Shown here in pieces: positions 25,089 to 31,477 of a stretch of 35,454 nucleotides of DNA (position 1 is the first letter of the stretch; each line of letters begins with the position of its first letter). This DNA is from Anaerophaga thermohalophila str. Valhall (GTDB taxonomy: Bacteria; Bacteroidota; Bacteroidia; Bacteroidales; Marinilabiliaceae). Below the pieces are notes generated by a model that worked only from the letters and a program-made list of their open reading frames with translations, did not search any database and was not told where the DNA came from. The translations under genes were made by a program, and so were the position numbers. Location of the stretch: the NCBI RefSeq assembly GCF_000250735.1, contig NZ_AHZV01000295.1, forward strand, positions 1 to 35,454. The letters are read 5' to 3'.

Positions 25089-26112
25089 CTATCTCATCAG
25101 GAACGAAAATTTGTGTCTGTTTTTAAGCGCAATGCCCGTCCCTCTTGCCACAGCGTGCAAAGGGTCTTCAGCAATGTGGAACGGGATGTTGATCTTCTCG
25201 GTCAGTCGTTTGTCCAGCCCTCTGAGTAAAGCTCCTCCGCCTGCCAGATAGATGCCGTTCATAACAATATCGGCATAGAGCTCCGGGGGTGTCTGTTCCA
25301 GAGCATTCAGGATAGCGGTTTCCATTTTAGAGATGGACTTCTCGAGGCAGTGCGAAATTTCCTGATATGAAACCGGAACTTCAATGGGGAGCGCAGTCAT
25401 TTGATTGGGCCCCTGAACGATATAATCGGCCGGCGGATCGTCAAGTTCGGGGAGGGCCGACCCAACTCTTATCTTGATTTCTTCGGCGGTGCGTTCTCCG
25501 ATTTTAATATTGTGCTGGCGCCGCATGTATTCCATGATGTCGGTGGTAAGGTCATCACCGGCAATACGTATCGATTTGTTGGTAACGATGCCTCCAAGTG
25601 AGATGACGGCAATTTCGGTTGTTCCACCACCAATGTCGACTACCATGTTTCCCTCGGGAGCTTCAACGTCGAGGCCTATACCGAGCGCAGCAGCCATGGG
25701 CTCATAGATCATGTAAACTTCGCGGCCCCCGGCATGCTCGCCGGAATCACGTACGGCTCTTATCTCTACTTCGGTGCTGCCGGAAGGGATACAAATTACC
25801 ATTGTGAGCGAGGGAGTGAAGACCTGATTCTTTTTGTTTGATCATTTTGATCATGCCCCGTATCATTTGTTCGGCAGCATTAAAATCGGCAATCACACCG
25901 TCGCGAAGAGGACGAATGGTATATATGTTGTCGTGGGTTTTTCCGTGCATCTGGCGCGCTTTTTCACCAATTGCTTCCAATTTGTCGGTACGGCGGTTCA
26001 ACGCCACAATGCTGGGTTCATCCACAACTATCTTATCGTTCTGGATTATTATGGTATTGGCCGTTCCCAAGTCCATGGCCAATTCCTGAGATAAAAATGA
26101 AAACAATCCCAT
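25089..26112 (-). pseudogene. mreB: Actin homologue MreB, single-base frameshift as sequenced
   Basis: MreB polymerises under the membrane and positions the elongasome. Two overlapping frames together give a full MreB: the first (start at 26112) holds MDLGTANT and ...RGMIKMIKQK, the second holds VICIPSGSTEVEIRAVRDS, VVDIGGGTTEIAVI and YLAGGGALLRGLDKRL. The frame changes at a run of five A on the coding strand (T 25831-25835). Removing one base gives IKQKNQVFTPSLTMVICIPSG, and the whole 1023 bp then encodes 340 residues, the usual MreB size. As written, translation leaves frame after IKQK and stops early. mreB is normally essential in rods and all partner genes are intact, so a sequencing or assembly indel is the first suspicion; a real mutation or +1 slippage is less likely. 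Confidence 0.93.
25831..25835 (-). other. Homopolymer at the mreB frameshift point
   Basis: Five T on the plus strand (AAAAA in the coding strand, context CAAACAAAAAGAATC). One fewer base restores the MreB frame. There is no A6G-type heptamer suited to -1 slippage, and the required shift is +1 (or -2). Confidence 0.85.
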
Positions 26113-26126
26113 TGTTTAATGTTTTA

Positions 26127-27653
26127 TTAATGTTTAAAGTGACGGGTACCGGTAAATACCATCGACATTTGATGGGCGTTACAGAAATCTATTGAATCGT
26201 TGTCGCGAACCGATCCGCCCGGCTGAATAACTGCTTTTATACCTGCCTCGTGCGCAAGCTCTACAGAATCGGAAAAAGGGAAAAAAGCATCGGAAGCCAT
26301 AACGGCCCCTTCAGTCTCAAAATTGAATGCCCGGGCTTTGGCAATAGCCTGTTTCAGTGCGTCAACACGAGATGTTTGCCCAACTCCGCTGCCAATCAAC
26401 TGCTTGTTTTTGGCAATCACAATGGCATTGGACTTGGAATGTTTTACAATCTTGTTGGCAAAAAGAAGATCCTCAATTTCACTGTCGGCAGGACTTGAGT
26501 TCGTGACTGTTTTTAAGTCTTGCTGTGTTTCAATCCTGAGGTCTTTCTCCTGTGCCAAAACCCCGTTTAAGAGGGTTCGGGAACTTTGTCCTGATATCTT
26601 ATCAGGTTTTTGTAAAAGTATAATGCGATTCTTTTTTTGCTTCAGAATATCGAGCGCGTCATGGTCATAACCCGGGGCAATGATCACTTCGAAAAATATC
26701 TTATTGATTTCGCCTGCAACTTCAGCATTAATCCGGCCATTGGTGATAATGATTCCGCCAAGAGCAGAAACAGGGTCACCTGCGAGTGCCTCATTCCAGG
26801 CATCCGATATATTGTTGCGCGACGCCAGTCCGCAAGCATTGTTGTGCTTCAATATGGCAACAGTTGTTTCGGAAAAGTCAGAAATTAAAGAAACGGCTGC
26901 ATCAATGTCGAGCAGATTATTGTAAGATATTTCTTTGCCATGCAATTGCTCAAACAGCTGGTCGAAACTTCCGTAGAAAACACCTTTCTGATGGGGGTTT
27001 TCCCCGTACCTGAGTGTTTTACTGTCATCGATGGCCTGGCGGAATGCAGGGAAATCATGTTCCCGGTTGAAATAATTGAAGATGGCCGTGTCATACCCGG
27101 AAGAAACCGAAAATGCTGCAGCTGCTAAATAGCTACGGTCTTCCAGTGAGGTTTCACCGTTCTGTTCATCAAGGATTTTCAGCAGTTTTTGATATTGCCT
27201 TTTAGACGGAACAATAACCACGTCTTTGTAGTTTTTTGCAGCTGCACGAATAAGTGCAATGCCACCGATATCAATTTTTTCGATGATGTCAGCATGTGAA
27301 GCCCCCGATGCCACCGTTTCTTCAAAAGGATACAGATCAACAATAACGAGGTCAATCTCAGGAATTTCGAAATCCTCTATCTGCTTTTGATCCGTTTCAA
27401 CATTTCTACGGCCAAGAATACCGCCAAAAACTTTGGGATGAAGTGTTTTTACTCTGCCCCCGAGTATGGAAGGGTAACCGGTGAGTGATTCTACGGCCGT
27501 TACATCAACTCCTAATCCTTCTATAAACGACTGGGTGCCTCCCGTTGAATAAATTTGGACACCCAGGGCATTTAATTTTTTTACTATTTCATCGAGTCCG
27601 TCTTTGTGATAAACCGATATTAAAGCTGATTTTATCTTTTTTGTACCTGTCAT
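26127..27653 (-). CDS. purH: Bifunctional AICAR transformylase / IMP cyclohydrolase
   Basis: Catalyses the last two steps of de novo IMP synthesis in the cytoplasm. The 508-residue protein has an N-terminal MGS-like cyclohydrolase domain (STGGTQSFIE, GGRVKTLHPK, VDLYPFEETV) and a C-terminal AICAR transformylase domain (RYGENPHQKG, AILKHNNACGLA with the Lys-His catalytic pair, QPGGSVRDND, and the terminal FTGTRHFKH typical of the family). The start 14 bp upstream of mreB's neighbourhood (gap purH stop to mreB start) makes it the first gene of the purH-mreBCD-PBP2-rodA transcript, an arrangement characteristic of Bacteroidota. Complete and ordinary. Confidence 0.96.
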   Translation of the reverse strand: MTGTKKIKSALISVYHKDGLDEIVKKLNALGVQIYSTGGTQSFIEGLGVDVTAVESLTGYPSILGGRVKTLHPKVFGGILGRRNVETDQKQIEDFEIPEIDLVIVDLYPFEETVASGASHADIIEKIDIGGIALIRAAAKNYKDVVIVPSKRQYQKLLKILDEQNGETSLEDRSYLAAAAFSVSSGYDTAIFNYFNREHDFPAFRQAIDDSKTLRYGENPHQKGVFYGSFDQLFEQLHGKEISYNNLLDIDAAVSLISDFSETTVAILKHNNACGLASRNNISDAWNEALAGDPVSALGGIIITNGRINAEVAGEINKIFFEVIIAPGYDHDALDILKQKKNRIILLQKPDKISGQSSRTLLNGVLAQEKDLRIETQQDLKTVTNSSPADSEIEDLLFANKIVKHSKSNAIVIAKNKQLIGSGVGQTSRVDALKQAIAKARAFNFETEGAVMASDAFFPFSDSVELAHEAGIKAVIQPGGSVRDNDSIDFCNAHQMSMVFTGTRHFKH

Positions 27654-27682
27654 TTTAATGTCTGTTGGTCTTAGAATAGTCG

Positions 27683-27712
27683 CAAAATTAAGAAAAAGAG
27701 AACATTTAGCAA
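27683..27712 (-). promoter_or_regulatory. Bacteroidota-type promoter for purH and the mre operon
   Basis: On the minus strand TTG (27712-27710) is followed after 19 bp by TAATTTTG (27690-27683), matching the TTTG-N19/21-TAnnTTTG primary sigma consensus of Bacteroidota. The start codon is 29 bp below the -7 box, leaving a short leader. This is the cleanest promoter in the window. Confidence 0.7.
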
Positions 27713-27784
27713 TAGGTGGATGATAAATAATAGCGGTGGGGAAATATTATTTTGAGGTGCTGGGAAATTTTCCAGGCAGAGGCA

Positions 27785-27835
27785 GAGGTTAAGGTTAAGG
27801 TTGAGGTTGAGGTTGAGGTTGAGGTTGAGGTTGAG
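27785..27835. repeat. GAGGTT hexamer tandem repeat (8.5 units)
   Basis: Eight and a half units of GAGGTT, with units two and three reading AAGGTT. It lies ~75 bp upstream of the purH promoter and encodes alternating Leu-Asn or Gln-Pro in spurious frames. A degenerate second block with five partial units lies at 27931-27957. Confidence 0.9.
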
Positions 27836-28345
27836 AATTCTCCACAGAGAACACAGAAGAAGGCAGCAGGCAGCAGTTAGAAGCCGGAAACTCAAAACCC
27901 GGAACACGAAACACGAAATCAAAGCAAATTGAGGTTAAGGTTAAGTTTGAGGATGAGATTGCACCACATATGAACACAGAAGAGCACAAGGTTGCACCAC
28001 AGATGATACAGATTCTTTGCAAGCAAAGCGAACAGGCCACCGCGCCTTTTAAATAGATAAAGTCGTTCATTATTACGACATTCTTTTGAACAGTGATATT
28101 TTGACAACTAACATTTACACAATACTTCGTTAAATTTTGTAATACACTGTAGGTAAATTGTTTGTATCTAAAGAAGTTTGTTTATTTAAATGCAGTATAT
28201 TAATGTTGTAAAAATCATCTTACATCTTATATCTAAAAATCTCACGATCTATTGATTTACAGGTGCAAACATTTTTAAAGATTTGGATGACAAACCTTGC
28301 ACCTTAAATGGAATTATGCGATTTAAATAATTTATTATTAATTAT
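27836..28345. other. Low-complexity intergenic stretch, no gene seen
   Basis: Contains short, human-readable repeat words such as CACAGAGAACACAGA, GGCAGCAGGCAGCAG, GGAACACGAAACACGAAA and GCACCACATATGAACACAG, all commonly scattered in Bacteroidota intergenic DNA, plus the second GAGGTT-like block. From ~28080 the sequence turns very AT-rich. An 8-bp inverted repeat AGGTGCAA/TTGCACCT (28261-28268 and 28297-28304, 28-nt loop) lies just past the small secreted gene and could be a weak terminator. The short ORFs here translate the repeats and are not believable genes. Confidence 0.5.
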
Positions 28346-28603
28346 TTAAGTGTTATTCAGCAGACCCTGAATATAGTTGTAAATGTGGTTTAAATATTGT
28401 TTTTTATTGATACAATATATTTTACAGATAGCTTTTCCCACTATTTGCTTTGCGTAACATTTTGATTTTTTTGTCACACCATTTTCTGTCGTTGATTTTA
28501 CATAGCTTCCGTCAAATGATACTATAACCTTTCCATTATTCGTTTGTGCGAATAGATTAAAGGTTGTGACGATTAATGCTGTTACCAAAAGTGATTTCTT
28601 CAT
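28346..28603 (-). CDS. Small secreted protein of unknown function, possibly truncated
   Basis: 85 residues. The N-terminus KKSLLVTALIVTTFNLFAQ is a clear Sec signal peptide with an AQ cleavage site, followed by TNNGKVIVSFDGSYVKSTT, which resembles the beginning of outer-membrane beta-barrel proteins. The remainder (three Cys, many Lys and Tyr, IYNYIQGLLNNT) has no beta-barrel look, so the gene may be a broken N-terminal fragment continued by chance into unrelated sequence. No operon partner is present. The start is supported by the signal peptide. Function is not recognisable. Confidence 0.45.
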   Translation of the reverse strand: MKKSLLVTALIVTTFNLFAQTNNGKVIVSFDGSYVKSTTENGVTKKSKCYAKQIVGKAICKIYCINKKQYLNHIYNYIQGLLNNT

Positions 28604-28794
28604 TAGTATAAAATTTATTTTTTAAGGTCTGAGGGAACTTGTATGCAAGCCCTTCAATATATTCTTATTGTTGTAATCCAAACTATGCTTGTTTTATACC
28701 TAATGCCAAATGCAGGGTATCGAAGCCTCCTTAACATCTATCCCTTAATCCTTTCATTCCCGGAATCCTGTAAACTCTAATTCAGACAACTGTA
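28604..28794. other. Intergenic stretch with half of an AATCCT palindrome
   Basis: No gene seen. Positions 28741-28786 (TCCCTTAATCC ... CTCTAATTCAGAC) match one arm of the larger AATCCT palindrome found complete at 33327-33420, and lead directly into the intron-like direct repeat. Confidence 0.5.
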
Positions 28795-28992
28795 TTCACC
28801 GCCTTACCACCAGTGCATTAGGAACATCCCAATCTTTAAACGCTTCAAATATCCGATTATTGTTTTTTATGGTTTAAAGAACCGCCGTATACGAGACCCG
28901 TACGTACGGTTTACCCTGTGAAATAAGTTGATTTCACAGGGTGAATGTGAGAGGTGCTCCGGTAGGGGAATGGCTTACCGGGCATCTACTTG
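28795..28992 (+). mobile_element. Group II intron 3'-end remnant, copy 1 (domains V-VI)
   Basis: ACCGCCGTATACGAGACCCGTACGTACGGT (28881-28910 region) has the domain V look: a GCCGTATACG arm, a small loop, and CGTACGTACGGT. GTGAGAGG, a DVI-like hairpin (CTCCGGTA/TACCGGG) and a CTACTTGATT end follow. Only the 3' end is present; no reverse transcriptase ORF precedes it. It is repeated without gaps at 33438-33634 (offset 4643 bp). Confidence 0.6.
28913..28942. repeat. 12-bp perfect hairpin inserted after intron domain V
   Basis: ACCCTGTGAAAT, a 6-nt loop AAGTTG, then ATTTCACAGGGT. It lies between the DV-like arm and GTGAGAGG, where group II introns normally have only a short linker. The same hairpin is at 33556-33585 in copy 2. 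Confidence 0.8.
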
Positions 28993-30085
28993 ATTGTATT
29001 TTAGTAGCCGTCCTTTCCCCAATGTTTTTTTTAGAAGCATTTTGTTCTTCTTTTTTGTCAGGGAGGGAGAGGTTTTTATTTGATTTTCTTTTTCCATACC
29101 GGTTTGGCTCAGACACACTCTTTGACAAGCTGTGTCTGGCGTATTGGCTTGAGCGGCTTGGCAATGTGTGTGTCTGTTGAGTGTTTGGCATTTTAATGTT
29201 GGTATTTTTAAAGTTTTCAGCTTGTTCAAATATTTCTTTATAGACTTCATCTCTGTCTACCGGAGGATAGTCATTCTCGGCTAATAAGATGATCAGGTCA
29301 GCTTTCAATTCCGCTTTTATGTCTGATCTTTTACTCCAGTCCGTGTATTTTGCTTTGTCGTCTACCACTTGCTTTACCTCTTTTGCCAGCACAAGTAATT
29401 TGTCATGTGGGTATTCAAAGTCGTATTTGACTGTCAGTGCTTTGAGTATGTCATAAAATGCCTTTTCCTCAAAATCAATTCCTAATTCATTGAAGGATTC
29501 CTTTTTTAGTGCATGGTATAGATCAATTATTTCGTCTGTAAAGTCGTCCAGTACTTCACTTCTCAGTACGTCACTTTCTTTTCGTTCGTTGTATTTCTCA
29601 ACAAGGCTTTGCATTTTCTTGGAAAAGTCAATGCCCTGAACCCGGTTTACTTTTTTGAATTCCTCTATGGCTTTAGCGAGAAGCTGTTGGAGCAGCTTGA
29701 TTTTGGTATTAGGGAGCTTGATCTTTTCAATTTTTGCTAAGTAATCATCATCAAAAATGTCCGTTTCTGCATTCTTGTCGTCATTGAGTTTGAAAATCTC
29801 TTCCACACCATCACTGCTCAAAGCATCTTTAATCATTTCTATCTGTTCAGCCATCTCCCTTTTGGTAATGTGGCTATTGGATTCATTGGATTCAATCAGA
29901 TTCAAAATCTTTATCTGGCTTTCTGAAAGCTCTTTTGCCAACCTTTTTACCAACCCTTTTACCAACTCAACTTGCGGGGTAACCCTCTCAATTGCCGCCC
30001 ACCTGCCGGGCGGGCAGGGGAAAACCATTCGCAAGAAGTTCTCGGAAAAATCAATCAGACGATATTTTTGTGTAAATACTGTCAC
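28934..30085 (-). CDS. Chimeric ORF: AlbA_2-protein tail plus HsdR C-terminal domain
   Basis: A 383-residue reading frame made of unrelated pieces. Residues ~12-35 (DFSENFLRMVFP, then IERVT) repeat the tail of the neighbouring AlbA_2/HATPase protein, followed by a short winged-helix-like stretch (LSESQIKILNLIESN, HITKREMAEQI). Residues ~85-295 (ALSSDGVEEIFKLN, YNERKESDVL, GIDFEEKAFYDILKAL, DDKAKYTDW, PPVDRDEVYKEIFEQAENFK) match the C-terminal helical domain of type I restriction subunit HsdR. The nuclease and helicase domains are absent. The last ~30 residues read through the intron remnant in reverse. It begins at a GTG overlapping the upstream stop (GTGA). It cannot restrict DNA by itself; it is best read as a rearranged hsdR relic that may still be translated. 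Confidence 0.7.
   Translation of the reverse strand: MTVFTQKYRLIDFSENFLRMVFPCPPGRWAAIERVTPQVELVKGLVKRLAKELSESQIKILNLIESNESNSHITKREMAEQIEMIKDALSSDGVEEIFKLNDDKNAETDIFDDDYLAKIEKIKLPNTKIKLLQQLLAKAIEEFKKVNRVQGIDFSKKMQSLVEKYNERKESDVLRSEVLDDFTDEIIDLYHALKKESFNELGIDFEEKAFYDILKALTVKYDFEYPHDKLLVLAKEVKQVVDDKAKYTDWSKRSDIKAELKADLIILLAENDYPPVDRDEVYKEIFEQAENFKNTNIKMPNTQQTHTLPSRSSQYARHSLSKSVSEPNRYGKRKSNKNLSLPDKKEEQNASKKNIGERTATKIQSSRCPVSHSPTGAPLTFTL
29098..29180. repeat. Cluster of short inverted repeats (CAGACACA family)
   Basis: GGCTCAGACACAC is followed by GTGTCTGGCG and again by GTGTGTGTCTG, so several alternative hairpins can form. It lies inside the variable C-terminal part of the chimeric ORF, beyond the HsdR-like domain. 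No family was recognised. Confidence 0.45.
29996..30016. repeat. 21-bp in-frame palindromic insertion
   Basis: CACCTGCCGGGCGGGCAGG is inserted where the related tail of the neighbouring gene reads straight from FP to AIE. It adds seven codons (CPPGRWA) without breaking the frame. GC content is far above the surroundings. Confidence 0.7.
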
Positions 30086-31452
30086 TGCGCTTTCCGATTT
30101 AATGAACGAAGAAAACTTCTGCCTTTCTCTGTAAGCTGGTATTTTTGTTTGCTGCTTTTGGGTTTTTCGGGTATGGTGAGTGCCACCAGCCCTGCATCAA
30201 TGGCAGGTTGAAGATATTTATACAGAAAGGTAGGGCGGTGTTTAAGTGACAACATTTTCATTATTTCACTTCCCGAATGTGTACTTTTCATTACCTGAAT
30301 AAGTTTGCCGACTTGTTCGGTAACTTGTTCGGTAACTTGTTCGGTAACTTGTTCGGTAGCTTGTTCGGTGACTTTCTCAATTGCAGGGAACACCATTCGC
30401 AAAAAGTTCTCAGAAAAATGAAAGCATTCCTTTCCGTAGGTTTCTAAAATACGTGGAATGCCTGATCCCAGCTGCTCCACCATTTCCAAATCTTTGTAAA
30501 TCCGCATCAATTCTTTGTTGCGGGGAATGGAATAGCCCTCGAAAAACTCTTCTTTGCTCAACCCTTCAGGAAGAGAACCTGCGGAAGTAATTTCAATGCG
30601 GTCTGAGAAAATTTCAAACTTGGGCGGAATCTCCCGGGTGTAGTCATTGTGAACAAAGGCATTGATAATAGCCTCCCGCAAGGCAATGGCATTCCATAGG
30701 CGCTGTTCTTTGCGTTCTTTGGAGGTGATGGTGGCAGCCGTGCGGTTTTCCAATTCAATCTTGTCCAGCACGCTTTTGGTAGCCTTGATCAGGGAGCAAT
30801 AGCCGTATTCATTGTTTTCGATCAGATCGACCCGGGTTTCACCGCTATATTTGGCGACTTTGATGGACACATTGTTTTCATCTGCCAGCAGGTATCCGGC
30901 ATAGTTCAGCGAACCATCTTCAGTGAGCAGTTCCAGATTCTTTTTAAACTGTTTGTTGAGCGGCTTTTTCTTCTCTTCATAATAGATGCGTAATTGCTCA
31001 AAGCTCAGATCCTGCCGATGGGCTTTGATCTTGCCAATAGAGTTTCGAGTGCGTGAAGCAAACAGCTTGTCGATCATCGCCTGGGGCATGGGTTCGGCTG
31101 CTGTACCAACCCGGATAAAACAACCCTTTTCGGTCATACCGTATTTCTTTTTGAAATAGGGTTTTTCACTGCCGCTAGCTACAATAATCTTGATGATTTC
31201 CTTGCCTTCCTGTTCTTCCGTCACCACATCAAACAGCCCCATAGCCGATGGTAAAATGTTGTTTTTGATGCAGTCTTTGATCTTCAGCGTATCCCCGTCT
31301 GCATCTGCTACGCCCAACACCTTACCCGTTTTGTCAATACCAATATAGATCAGGCCGCCCTCCCGGTAATTGAGGAATGCCACGACCTCTTTCTCCAAAT
31401 CCAGGTCTTTGGTAAGGGATGATTTGTATTCTATGCGGTTGGTTTCGGGCAT
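30082..31452 (-). CDS. AlbA_2 (Schlafen-type) / HATPase putative DNA-binding protein
   Basis: 456 residues. Residues 1-~125 are an AlbA_2/Schlafen-AlbA domain (IEYKSS with Glu8 and Lys10, then AFLNYREGGLIYIGID, GCFIRVGTAAEPMP). The middle, ~240-365, is an HATPase_c_4-like domain (ALREAIINAFVHNDYT, FSDRIEITSAGSLPEGL, QLGSGIPRI). Five TEQ[VA] units link to a C-terminal winged helix (GSEIMKMLSLKHRPTFLYKYL ... YQLTEKGRSFL). Such proteins are frequent R-linked genes in type I restriction loci and are suspected regulators or defence effectors; none of this is proven here. It lies 25 bp downstream of the AAA ATPase and overlaps the chimeric hsdR ORF by 4 bp. Confidence 0.85.
   Translation of the reverse strand: MPETNRIEYKSSLTKDLDLEKEVVAFLNYREGGLIYIGIDKTGKVLGVADADGDTLKIKDCIKNNILPSAMGLFDVVTEEQEGKEIIKIIVASGSEKPYFKKKYGMTEKGCFIRVGTAAEPMPQAMIDKLFASRTRNSIGKIKAHRQDLSFEQLRIYYEEKKKPLNKQFKKNLELLTEDGSLNYAGYLLADENNVSIKVAKYSGETRVDLIENNEYGYCSLIKATKSVLDKIELENRTAATITSKERKEQRLWNAIALREAIINAFVHNDYTREIPPKFEIFSDRIEITSAGSLPEGLSKEEFFEGYSIPRNKELMRIYKDLEMVEQLGSGIPRILETYGKECFHFSENFLRMVFPAIEKVTEQATEQVTEQVTEQVTEQVGKLIQVMKSTHSGSEIMKMLSLKHRPTFLYKYLQPAIDAGLVALTIPEKPKSSKQKYQLTEKGRSFLRSLNRKAQ
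30312..30371 (-). repeat. 12-bp tandem repeat (five units) coding TEQV
   Basis: Five consecutive 12-bp units of CTTGTTCGGTAA type, the last two varying at one base each. They code for (TEQ[VA])5 in the linker between the HATPase and winged-helix domains. Copy-number change would alter linker length in frame. Confidence 0.9.
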
Positions 31453-31477
31453 ATTAACTTTCTTGTTTCTGTGATTC

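Noticed and set aside
25747-25840. Programmed ribosomal frameshifting in mreB
   Set aside because: The needed shift is +1 and there is no -1 slippery heptamer, stop-codon shift site or obvious stimulator; mreB is not known to be frameshifted, so a homopolymer indel is simpler.
27671-28107. Short frames coding NLNLNLNL or PQPQPQ
   Set aside because: They are translations of the GAGGTT hexamer array and other low-complexity words, not genes.
28346-28400. IS terminal sequence (TTATTCAGCAGACCCTG) at the end of the small secreted gene
   Set aside because: It vaguely resembles IS ends, but no matching inverted end or transposase was found in the window.
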